Origin: an uncultured Veillonella sp.
GTDB taxonomy: Bacteria; Bacillota; Negativicutes; Veillonellales; Veillonellaceae
Reading direction: 5' to 3'
NCBI RefSeq assembly: GCF_900545205.1
Contig: NZ_UQYC01000051.1
Location: 1 to 14,449 of the forward strand
Length of the DNA stretch: 14,449 bases
The number at the start of each line of letters is the position of its first letter. Within the stretch, counting starts at the first letter, position 1. The translations under genes and the position numbers were made by a program. This document shows positions 6,110-11,882 of this stretch, piece by piece. The notes beneath the pieces were generated by a model. It searched no databases. It was given only the letters and a program-made list of their open reading frames with translations, and was not told the DNA's origin.

Positions 6110-7525
6110 ATGGACGCTTTAACTATTATATGGGTCATTGTTTGTGCCTATTTATTACTGAATTTATTGGTCGGCGTGTATTGTCATATTCGTGTAAAAG
6201 ATAGTACTGACTATCTACTCGCAGGTCGTCGTATTGGGATTCTTATGACGGCAGGCACGTTAGCTGCTACAGAGATCGGTGGCGGGAGTACCGTTGGTGT
6301 AGCCGCGAAAGCATATGGTTCTTGGGGTTTATCTGCAGGTTGGTACGTAGTCTCTGCAGGGATTGGGGTTATTCTCGTTGCTTTCATCGCACCACTGTTA
6401 CGACGTGCCATGGCAACGACCGTACCGGAGATCATCGGTCGTCGCTTTGGTGGATCTAGCCATCTCATTACGTCGATTCTTTCTATGCTCGCAACCATTA
6501 CCTTGGCAGGCGTACAGATTACTGCAACAGCAACCATTATTAGCGTTCTTACTGGACTTTCAACAGAGCTAGCTATCCTCATCTGCGGCGCGGTACTCGT
6601 AATTTACACCATGTCCGGCGGCATGTGGAGCGTAACAATGACAGACGTTATCCACTTCTTCGTTCTCGTTGGAGGCTTTACCCTCGCTGTGCCATTTGTA
6701 TTACACAATGTGGGCGGCTGGGAAACAGTAGTGTCTAAATTACCACCTGAACAGCTGGGCTTCACAAAGGTTGGTTGGAAAACCATCATCGGCCTTATTA
6801 TCATGTACTTCATGACCTTCTCCACAGGGCAAGAATCAGTTCAACGGTACTTCGCAGCCAAGAATGAAAGAACCGCTGTTCTCGGTTCTATCATCTGTGG
6901 TATTATTATGGCTCTATTCGCCTTTGTTCCTGCCGTATTGGGCCTCGTAGCATTGGCTGAATTCCCGAACATTGAAGCCAATAATGCAGTGGCAACAGTA
7001 GCACTTAACCTCATGCCTCCGATTATGGCAGGCTTCGTTATGGCCGCTGTCGTATCAGCGACGCTTTCATCAGGCGCAGGCGATCTCTTAGGCGCCGCAA
7101 CTGTATTTACCAAGGATATTGTGGAACATCATTTTGGTAAAAGCCTTACAGATGCTCAGCTCACAAGATATAGCCGTCTATGCGTGCTATTCCTCGGCAT
7201 TATCGCCATCGTTATCTCTCTCGTAAGCAAAGCCATCATTCCAATGCTCGTATTTGCTTTCACCATGAGATCTGCGGGCCCATTCGCTGCCTTCCTACTA
7301 GGCCTCACCTGGAAAAATGCAACAGCTGGCGCTGGCATTTGGTCCATCGTGCTCGGCTCTATCGCAGGCGTGTACTGGGAATTCGTGGGCAACCCATACG
7401 GCATTATGTCCATCATCTTTGGTTCCATCGTCAGTCTCATCGTCTTTGTGGCTGTGGTGTTCATTGAAAGATCCATGGGTAAACCACCGGCTCCACCGGC
7501 TATACCTGATGATTTAAAAGAATAA
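6110..7525 (+). CDS. Sodium:solute symporter (SSF/SLC5 family), 471 aa
   Basis: This is a polytopic inner-membrane transporter, expected to import an organic solute with sodium. Family marks in order are DYLLAGRR (34-41), the glycine-rich EIGGGSTVG (55-63), YTMSGGMWSVTMTDVIHFF (166-184), QRYFAAKNERTA (245-256), and SATLSSGAGD (316-325), the segment holding the Ser residues that line the conserved Na2 sodium site in this fold. About 12-13 hydrophobic helices fill the 471 residues, normal for the family. The C-terminus is short and Pro-rich (PPAPPAIP). AGGAGGTG lies just upstream of the ATG. The substrate cannot be read from the sequence. It is a single-gene unit between toxin-antitoxin copies 2 and 3, with a visibly higher G+C content than the secreted-protein genes around it. 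That suggests a different history or a more conserved function. Confidence 0.92.
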   Translation: MDALTIIWVIVCAYLLLNLLVGVYCHIRVKDSTDYLLAGRRIGILMTAGTLAATEIGGGSTVGVAAKAYGSWGLSAGWYVVSAGIGVILVAFIAPLLRRAMATTVPEIIGRRFGGSSHLITSILSMLATITLAGVQITATATIISVLTGLSTELAILICGAVLVIYTMSGGMWSVTMTDVIHFFVLVGGFTLAVPFVLHNVGGWETVVSKLPPEQLGFTKVGWKTIIGLIIMYFMTFSTGQESVQRYFAAKNERTAVLGSIICGIIMALFAFVPAVLGLVALAEFPNIEANNAVATVALNLMPPIMAGFVMAAVVSATLSSGAGDLLGAATVFTKDIVEHHFGKSLTDAQLTRYSRLCVLFLGIIAIVISLVSKAIIPMLVFAFTMRSAGPFAAFLLGLTWKNATAGAGIWSIVLGSIAGVYWEFVGNPYGIMSIIFGSIVSLIVFVAVVFIERSMGKPPAPPAIPDDLKE

Positions 7526-7542
7526 CTTAAAAGAATAATGTA

Positions 7543-7606
7543 AGAGAACGTTCTAAAAGAGTTCTCTAAGAAAAAACTCCTATCGGTTACACCAATAGGA
7601 GTTTTT
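7543..7606 (+). terminator. Terminator region after the symporter gene
   Basis: There are two successive hairpins. AGAGAAC/GTTCTCT (7543-7549 with 7561-7567) comes first. The main terminator follows: AAAAACTCCTAT (7572-7583) pairs with its complement (7595-7606) and is followed by a T run. The second hairpin is the functional terminator by form; the first may only stabilise the 3' end. Confidence 0.85.
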
Positions 7607-7660
7607 CTTATTTTATAACGATATCCTTAAATTATGTGCCATACACACATTCATCACAAT

Positions 7661-7689
7661 TTGACGATATATCATAACCTTACTATAAT
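7661..7689 (+). promoter_or_regulatory. Promoter of antitoxin RNA copy 3
   Basis: TTGACG (7661-7666), 17 bases, TATAAT (7684-7689); the predicted start is near 7696. Confidence 0.85.
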
Positions 7690-7695
7690 ATAGAT

Positions 7696-7806
7696 AGATA
7701 GTCAGACGAGTAGTGACGTCAGGCTCATCTCACAAACTTAATAATATGTAGAAATGGCCTTTTCGTTTTATCTAATTTCCGAAGAAACGAAGGGCTATTT
7801 TGCTAT
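7696..7806 (+). ncRNA. Type I antitoxin RNA, copy 3 (RatA-like arrangement)
   Basis: This predicted RNA of about 110 nt carries the shared 5' word GATAGTCAGACGAGT and a GACG/CGTC hairpin (about 7704-7720). Its terminator hairpin pairs about 7754-7768 with 7785-7798, followed by TTTT. The hairpin's right arm contains the stop codon of the opposing toxin gene (7795), so the last 50 or more bases can pair with the toxin mRNA 3' region. The ends are inferred from promoter and hairpin positions. Confidence 0.78.
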
Positions 7807-7896
7807 TTCTAGACAAATAAGCGCCACAAGTGCTCCAAAGGATATCATGACTGATAAAATCCCAAGGATAATCATAATGATTTTATAACCACTCAT
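7795..7896 (-). CDS. Holin-like type I toxin peptide, 33 aa, copy 3
   Basis: The frame begins MSGYKIIMIILGILSVM, continues ISFGALVALICLEIAK and stops. It has one hydrophobic helix and the same length as copy 2, with an identical FGALVALICL core. The family is the putative holin-like toxins of type I systems, membrane-active peptides whose mRNA is held down by an antisense RNA. A GGGAGGG ribosome site lies upstream of the ATG, and the promoter is at 7956-7984. Compared with copy 2, the usual acidic residue after Tyr4 is Lys here and the C-terminus is less basic. It lies downstream of the terminator of the 406-aa secreted-protein gene, so it should be transcribed independently. Confidence 0.85.
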   Translation of the reverse strand: MSGYKIIMIILGILSVMISFGALVALICLEIAK

Positions 7897-7955
7897 AAGC
7901 AACCCTCCCTTCAAAAACGAAGAGAGGCCCAACCTCGTCCAACTATCCTAACTCT

Positions 7956-7984
7956 ATTATAGAACGAACTAATATACGATACAA
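7956..7984 (-). promoter_or_regulatory. Toxin promoter, copy 3
   Basis: On the minus strand: -35 TTGTAT (7984-7979), 17 bases, -10 TATAAT (7961-7956). The leader contains GAGG/CCTC complementarity (about 7921-7936) ahead of the ribosome site, as in copy 2. Confidence 0.85.
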
Positions 7985-8022
7985 TAAGGAACGAATAATA
8001 GAAATATATAGATAAATACAGT

Positions 8023-8052
8023 AAAGACCGTACCTAAAAGTACGGTCTTTTT
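8023..8052 (-). terminator. Terminator of the 406-aa secreted protein gene
   Basis: An 11-bp perfect stem (8023-8033 with 8040-8050) with a 6-base loop and A/T tails lies one base beyond the stop codon. It insulates the toxin promoter from the upstream gene. Confidence 0.9.
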
Positions 8053-8053
8053 C

Positions 8054-9274
8054 TTATTTCTTTAGTCTTTTATTCCTAGCTTGTCTTAGTTGCTTGGCAT
8101 TTCCAAAATCTAAATATTCCATTATATTGCGTAGTTCAATATGGCTATACTTATTGTTACCATCTTCATAGGTAAGGAACATATAATATTCATACTTATC
8201 ATCTTTTATTAACTGATAAATACGAGACTTCTTTCCTGGATTATATTGATCTAGGAGATAAGAAGGAACACCATTATTCCATACTAAAGCTACTTGAAGA
8301 GGTATATCTTTCAGTAATGTTGGATTCTTTTTATAGAAAAAGTGATTGAAAACAGTCTGTGTATATAGTTGTATAGGCTCCCCTTTATCAACTAAAGAAC
8401 TTCGCGCAACAACGAGTTTCATCCCAGCCCCAACATACACGCGACCTTGAAAATCATCACTTTTATCCTCAATATCTAAAGTCATTCCTTTAGGTAGTCG
8501 ATAAGTCAGATTGTCCCATGTAATAGTATCACTAGTATTATCTAAATTCTCTAATGGTTGAATAGAAGGAATTACAAAATTAGCCATTGTAGATTCTAAC
8601 TTTTTTGTAACGGGCTGATTCTTGTTGCCTAAAAATGCCATATACGTCTGATTTGGGTATTTATCGAAAGTAACGGCAGCATACATTACAGGTAGATTTC
8701 CATTCGCATATTGCTCTCTTATTCCCCAATAGCCTTTACTAAGGCCTGGATACATAAATTCCCCTTGCCGTTGAGCCTTTTTATTAAATCCTGAATCTTC
8801 AACTCGTTCATTAGCACCTAACAGCCCCGCAATAGCATAACGATCAAAAACATACGAGCCTTTACCCTTTTTATCCAAGTCCTCAAAATAACTTTCTACC
8901 ACTGAAATAGGCAATGTCACTTTAGCCTTATAATCACCTTCGTGCAATAAAATTACAGTAGACTCATGGGTAATTAACTCCAAATACTTTGCATAGGCTT
9001 TTTTTAATTGCTCTGCCTGCTCTGCAGTACCTTTCTTCTCAAGAACCTCTCCATCAATCCGCTTATTATACTCTTCCATTTTTTTAATGTGATCAGCAGT
9101 AGTAATATTGCGAGTCTTATCGTAACGATAGTTCTGATATGCATTATCTGGAATACTAGCATCAGCCCCTGGTACAGGCGGTTGTCCTTCAGGAACAGTA
9201 TATTGCGCTGCATCAACAGGCATGGTAAAGGCTAATACTACAGCTAAGCTCAACAATGTACTTTTTAATTTCAT
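8054..9274 (-). CDS. Secreted protein, 406 aa, paralogue of the 418-aa protein at 775-2031
   Basis: The start at 9274 (MKLKSTLLSL) is chosen for GAGAGGTG 5 bases upstream; an upstream TTG in frame would run through that site. A signal peptide covers 1-22 (cleavage after VDA). The mature protein shares with the 418-aa paralogue QPPVPGAD-SIP-NAY-NY, STVILLHEG, YPGL, VIPSI-PL--LDN, WDN--YR-PK, VWNNG-P, and EY-DF-N---LRQAR. The N-terminal third has a Lys/Glu-rich, probably helical stretch (about 45-95) that is poorly conserved. No catalytic residues are evident. Transcription should start in the palindromic promoter at 9300-9348. The adhesin gene lies just upstream on the same strand. An envelope role is likely from the signal peptide; nothing more specific can be said. 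Confidence 0.9.
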   Translation of the reverse strand: MKLKSTLLSLAVVLAFTMPVDAAQYTVPEGQPPVPGADASIPDNAYQNYRYDKTRNITTADHIKKMEEYNKRIDGEVLEKKGTAEQAEQLKKAYAKYLELITHESTVILLHEGDYKAKVTLPISVVESYFEDLDKKGKGSYVFDRYAIAGLLGANERVEDSGFNKKAQRQGEFMYPGLSKGYWGIREQYANGNLPVMYAAVTFDKYPNQTYMAFLGNKNQPVTKKLESTMANFVIPSIQPLENLDNTSDTITWDNLTYRLPKGMTLDIEDKSDDFQGRVYVGAGMKLVVARSSLVDKGEPIQLYTQTVFNHFFYKKNPTLLKDIPLQVALVWNNGVPSYLLDQYNPGKKSRIYQLIKDDKYEYYMFLTYEDGNNKYSHIELRNIMEYLDFGNAKQLRQARNKRLKK

Positions 9275-9299
9275 ACAACACCTCTCAAACAATAATAGA

Positions 9300-9348
9300 C
9301 ACGTTCTCTCATTAGTATAAGTATACTATATCCGCGAGAACGTGCCTA
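9300..9348 (-). promoter_or_regulatory. Palindrome-embedded promoter, copy 3 (406-aa secreted protein)
   Basis: The outer arms CACGTTCTC (9300-9308) and GAGAACGTG (9336-9344) are perfectly complementary; the inner TATA/TATA pair flanks the core AGTATAC. The minus-strand promoter is -35 TAGGCA (9348-9343), 17 bases, -10 TATACT (9325-9320). The core and both promoter boxes match copies 1 and 2, but the arms are a different sequence. The element sits just after the adhesin stop codon (9356). In read-through RNA it would form a hairpin followed by U-rich ATTATTGTTT, so it may also act as the adhesin gene's terminator. Confidence 0.72.
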
Positions 9349-9355
9349 TGTATGC

Positions 9356-10357
9356 TTATTGCAATTTTTTCAACGCTGCTTTAATTTCGTTTACTTCAGC
9401 CCGTAGTTCTTCGTTATCTGCACGCAGTGATGCATTGTCGGCTTGTAGGTCTTTGATTTGTTTTGCCATTTCAAAGCGACTTGTTTTGAGTGTTGGATCT
9501 TGTTCGCCTACCTTGAAAGAAGCACCGATGTTAAACATGCTTTCACCACCAAGGGTAACACCAGCATGAATCATGGAGTTTTCATTCGGCTGATAAGAAG
9601 CACCAATAGCGCCCGCATTAGAGTTCTTATAATGGCCTACACTGGTCGCAAAGGACCATTTATCGTTTGGATTATAGTCCAAATAATGAAGCCCCGCCAA
9701 TGCCGCAGAGGCAGCGCCCACCTTGGAGACCTGACGATCCGTATAGGACTTGGCGTTGTTGAGCACCTTGTCCCCAATATTCACCGTATTATTTTCGAGT
9801 GTAGAAATACGATTCGTATTATTATCGACCTGCGTTTTCACCTCATGCAACTGGCTGCCATTAATAACATCTGTAGATGTTTTGGAAACCTCACCCTTGG
9901 ACACATTCACAATCTTATGATTACCGTTATTGAGGCCGTTATCTGTTAAAGAAATGATAGTATCAGCATTATTATCCCCATCGGCTTTTTCAATCACAAT
10001 GCCATTAGGGCCATACGTGGTTCTATTAATCTGATCGGTATTGCTTTCAACAACTAACCCATCTAAGGTTAAGCTAGAATATTTGATGCCATCAGTATGA
10101 GATACCTTGAGTTCATTACCATTTATTTCAACATATTTATCTCTTCCCGCTGGATCATCTGCAACCTCAATGGAGCGAAGACCTTGAACATCTTCGCTCA
10201 GTCCAACAGTATAATTCTTCTGTCCATGCTCATTTTCAGTTTCATCTACCGTAATATTATTAAGACCACCTACAGTTGTTCTCATATCTGCTTCTGCCAT
10301 CACATTAATGCTCAACACAGACATAATCCCAGCTAATACTAACAACTTCTTATTCAT
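9356..10357 (-). CDS. Short trimeric autotransporter adhesin (YadA anchor), 333 aa
   Basis: This is an outer-membrane surface protein expected to trimerise and display an N-terminal passenger. A signal peptide covers 1-21 (cleavage after VMA). The passenger (22-162) is Asn/Asp/Gly-rich and beta-type. A YadA-type neck motif DVINGSQL lies at 163-170, then a coiled-coil stalk (about 168-210), then the membrane anchor (about 210-284) with SKVGAASAALAGL, GHYKNSNAGAIGASY and MFNIGASFKVG. Unusually, 49 residues follow the barrel. From 301 to 332 they form perfect heptads (I301, L304, N308, L311, N315, L318, V322, I325, L329, L332), a coiled coil that should lie in the periplasm. GGGGGAG precedes the ATG at 10357. 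At 333 aa it is short for the family, with a single neck and no long stalk. The promoter is at 10474-10502. Confidence 0.93.
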   Translation of the reverse strand: MNKKLLVLAGIMSVLSINVMAEADMRTTVGGLNNITVDETENEHGQKNYTVGLSEDVQGLRSIEVADDPAGRDKYVEINGNELKVSHTDGIKYSSLTLDGLVVESNTDQINRTTYGPNGIVIEKADGDNNADTIISLTDNGLNNGNHKIVNVSKGEVSKTSTDVINGSQLHEVKTQVDNNTNRISTLENNTVNIGDKVLNNAKSYTDRQVSKVGAASAALAGLHYLDYNPNDKWSFATSVGHYKNSNAGAIGASYQPNENSMIHAGVTLGGESMFNIGASFKVGEQDPTLKTSRFEMAKQIKDLQADNASLRADNEELRAEVNEIKAALKKLQ

Positions 10358-10391
10358 GATTACTCCCCCTGAATTCATAGTAATCCCTTAG

Positions 10392-10414
10392 CCATACAAC
10401 CTCTTAGAGTATGG
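10392..10414 (-). promoter_or_regulatory. Leader hairpin upstream of the adhesin gene
   Basis: CCATAC (10392-10397) and GTATGG (10409-10414) are complementary, with an inner CTCT/AGAG match. The hairpin lies in the predicted 110-nt leader, about 25 bases before the ribosome site. A role in mRNA stability or translation control is possible but not shown. Confidence 0.5.
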
Positions 10415-10473
10415 TCTAACTAACATAAACATACAAAAACCAATAATAACCTAAAACTTCACAATATACTCCA

Positions 10474-10502
10474 ATTATAAGTCTAGCTTATTTTTATTTC
10501 AA
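10474..10502 (-). promoter_or_regulatory. Promoter of the adhesin gene
   Basis: On the minus strand: -35 TTGAAA (10502-10497), 17 bases, -10 TATAAT (10479-10474). The predicted start is near 10467. The surrounding bases between the start codon and the terminator at 10546 hold no open frame of note. Confidence 0.75.
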
Positions 10503-10545
10503 TGATTAAATTTACTTAATTTTCACTATTTATTCATCTCTAACC

Positions 10546-10576
10546 AAAAAGACGCTCCTTAAAAGAGCGTCTTTTT
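10546..10576. terminator. Bidirectional terminator
   Basis: A 12-bp perfect stem (10546-10557 with 10565-10576) with a 7-base loop and A/T tails. It stops minus-strand transcription from the 202-aa protein gene before the adhesin promoter. Confidence 0.9.
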
Positions 10577-10582
10577 ATTACC

Positions 10583-10620
10583 TTACATATACTTACATAC
10601 ATATACTTACATACATATAC
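10583..10620. repeat. 14-bp direct repeat, 2.7 copies
   Basis: The unit TTACATACATATAC is present twice exactly (10593-10606, 10607-10620), preceded by a 10-bp partial unit (TTACATATAC, 10583-10592). It lies next to the terminator at 10546-10576. It has the form of a slippage-prone microsatellite; no function is assigned. Confidence 0.85.
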
Positions 10621-10657
10621 TTAATAGCAATAAAATAGCTATAAACATATTATTATG

Positions 10658-10747
10658 TCTCCCGTATGTTATTTTCTCCCTATAGTTCCTCCTCTCTGTC
10701 TCTCCCCTATTACTTTATCTCCCCCTACTAGTTCATCTCTCCCCCTA
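10658..10747. repeat. Pyrimidine-rich degenerate repeat after the 202-aa gene
   Basis: The word TCTCCC, usually extended to TCTCCCCCTA, begins at 10658, 10675, 10701, 10718 and 10738, so spacings are 17, 26, 17 and 20. On the coding (minus) strand of the neighbouring gene this reads as G-runs in a TAGGGGGAGA context, starting right after the stop codon at 10753. The G-runs could fold into an irregular quadruplex, and they also look like serial ribosome sites with no frames behind them. Confidence 0.65.
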
Positions 10748-10752
10748 AGGTC

Positions 10753-11361
10753 TTATCTTGTTAGGTCTCTCCAGGCAATAAATAGTTCGGCCACAACTTG
10801 TGGGTTTTGGCTGAGTTTGATGCGGGCTAGCATTTTGCGCACGTAGTTGCAGTGTTCTAGCATGGCTTCGTTCAGCTTATGCTTCACATGGTGTGGGGCT
10901 TGGTACACCAAGATAGGTTTAAAGTCGCCCACGTGAATGTAGCTCGTATCTGGATCAGGGCCATCAGTGACGATGTACTGATATGGTATCGCCACATTAA
11001 AGAGTCCGTACACCACGTCCTTGCCGATAGGGCGCCGACATTTGATATGACCAAAGGTCAGATGTGGCCCATAGGTCTTAGGCGCCGTATAGCTGCTGCG
11101 CCGACCGTCGCTGGTCATAATGTAATTTGGCCTCAACCCTTCTTGTAAGGCCAGCTCACGCAGGATGGTACGAATTGGCAGATGTACCAATTCTTGACGA
11201 CCGTCTACGAAATAGCACATCGTGCTATCCCCGCCGCCAGGTTCATAGGTAGGAATAAAACAAACAATATGATTCTTCGGATTCGTATAGATCAAATCCA
11301 AATTCTCTCCCTTAGATAGCCAAGTGGCCACCGCTACTGGTACTTCATTACATGTCATCAT
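10753..11361 (-). CDS. 202-aa soluble protein, possible distant ComK-like regulator
   Basis: The ATG at 11361 is followed at once by a second ATG; GGGGAGAG lies 7 bases upstream of the first. The protein has no signal peptide or membrane helix. The middle (about 50-150) reads YFVDGRQELVHLPIR, then SDGRRSSYTAPKTYGPHL, then an Arg-rich turn (CRRPIG), then a beta-rich stretch. The pattern of a GR-x motif followed by a Pro-containing strand and later FKPI faintly recalls the ComK competence factor core, and the length is similar (about 190-200). This is an impression by eye, not a firm assignment. The C-terminal third is helical and basic. It is adjacent to a sigma-like gene on the same strand, but 521 bases separate them and it has its own promoter (11463-11491). 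Confidence 0.8.
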   Translation of the reverse strand: MMTCNEVPVAVATWLSKGENLDLIYTNPKNHIVCFIPTYEPGGGDSTMCYFVDGRQELVHLPIRTILRELALQEGLRPNYIMTSDGRRSSYTAPKTYGPHLTFGHIKCRRPIGKDVVYGLFNVAIPYQYIVTDGPDPDTSYIHVGDFKPILVYQAPHHVKHKLNEAMLEHCNYVRKMLARIKLSQNPQVVAELFIAWRDLTR

Positions 11362-11409
11362 AGGAATTCTCTCCCCTCAACTTAGGAACATTCCTTTCAA
11401 CAATACAAT

Positions 11410-11453
11410 GAACACGTGTTCTGTGAAAGCAGATTCGCATGCTTTAATCTGCT
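11410..11453 (-). promoter_or_regulatory. Leader palindrome and hairpin upstream of the 202-aa gene
   Basis: Two elements lie in the predicted leader. GAACACGTGTTC (11410-11421) is a 12-bp perfect palindrome. AGCAGATT/AATCTGCT (11428-11435 with 11446-11453) is an 8-bp hairpin with a 10-base loop. Both lie between the promoter and the ribosome site and could be an operator and a structured leader. Confidence 0.55.
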
Positions 11454-11462
11454 GTTGGTTTA

Positions 11463-11491
11463 ATTGTATATCACACTGTATAATTTGTAAA
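11463..11491 (-). promoter_or_regulatory. Probable promoter of the 202-aa gene
   Basis: On the minus strand: -35 TTTACA (11491-11486), 17 bases, -10 TACAAT (11468-11463), each one base from consensus. The predicted start near 11456 gives a leader of about 95 nt. Confidence 0.6.
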
Positions 11492-11763
11492 TATATACAC
11501 AAAACTATAGAAATTTATGTAAAATTAAAGACTTTATGATCTTGTAAAAGTAATATATACCTATATATGTCATTATTTTCTCATTTACATTGAGAATTGC
11601 ATATTTTATGTATATCTGTTAATCGCTATTAACGTAATTATGCAGAAATTAGAATATAAATAAGAAATTAAATTATATTAACACATATCATTACGAACTA
11701 GACTCTAATAGACTAATACTCATATGTTTACATTACACATTCTAATCGCTTCAGAGTGCTAAG
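11492..11763. other. AT-rich intergenic stretch, no gene seen
   Basis: About 270 bases, very AT-rich. I see no open frame with a ribosome site and no strong terminator. The only clear structure is GTTAATCGCTATTAAC (11618-11633), a 6-bp inverted repeat around CGCT. A few out-of-register CTCTAAT words (11703-11709, 11741-11746) echo the repeat array that follows. Confidence 0.6.
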
Positions 11764-11882
11764 AGTCTCATACATGTATAACGCTAATTAGTACATAACT
11801 CTAATTAACACCTAACTCTAATACGTGGACATCTCTAAAACATATATATCTCTAATGAATGTATAGGCTTATTGCATTCATA
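11764..11882. repeat. Seven degenerate 17-bp tandem repeats abutting the sigma-like gene stop codon
   Basis: Read on the plus strand in steps of exactly 17 bases (11764, 11781, 11798, 11815, 11832, 11849, 11866), units follow the consensus WCTCTAATNANNNNATA. The best units are at 11781, 11798, 11815, 11832 and 11849; the outer two are weaker. Seven units fill 119 bases and end at the base before the stop codon of the minus-strand gene (11883). Because 17 is not a multiple of 3, this is not a decayed protein repeat. Iteron-like protein binding or a structured mRNA 3' end are both possible. Confidence 0.75.

Noticed and set aside
6211..7476. Several long open frames opposite and within the symporter gene
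   Set aside because: They are frame shadows of a well-supported transporter; none has a ribosome site or a protein-like composition.
7543..7567. GAACGTTC as a LexA-type SOS box
   Set aside because: It lacks the Firmicute box CGAAC-N4-GTTCG and lies at a gene end inside a hairpin next to a terminator.
10607..10648. A 13-codon hydrophobic frame on the minus strand (MFIAILLLLSICM) with a GGGAGA word upstream
   Set aside because: It is very short, overlaps a simple repeat, has no promoter of its own and lies downstream of a G-run array where ribosome-site-like words occur by composition.
11492..11763. Replication origin or DnaA-box cluster in the AT-rich spacer
   Set aside because: No TTATCCACA-like words were found on either strand and no replication gene is nearby.
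11764..11882. CRISPR array
   Set aside because: The repeats are directly adjacent, degenerate and only 17 bp, with no unique spacers and no cas genes.
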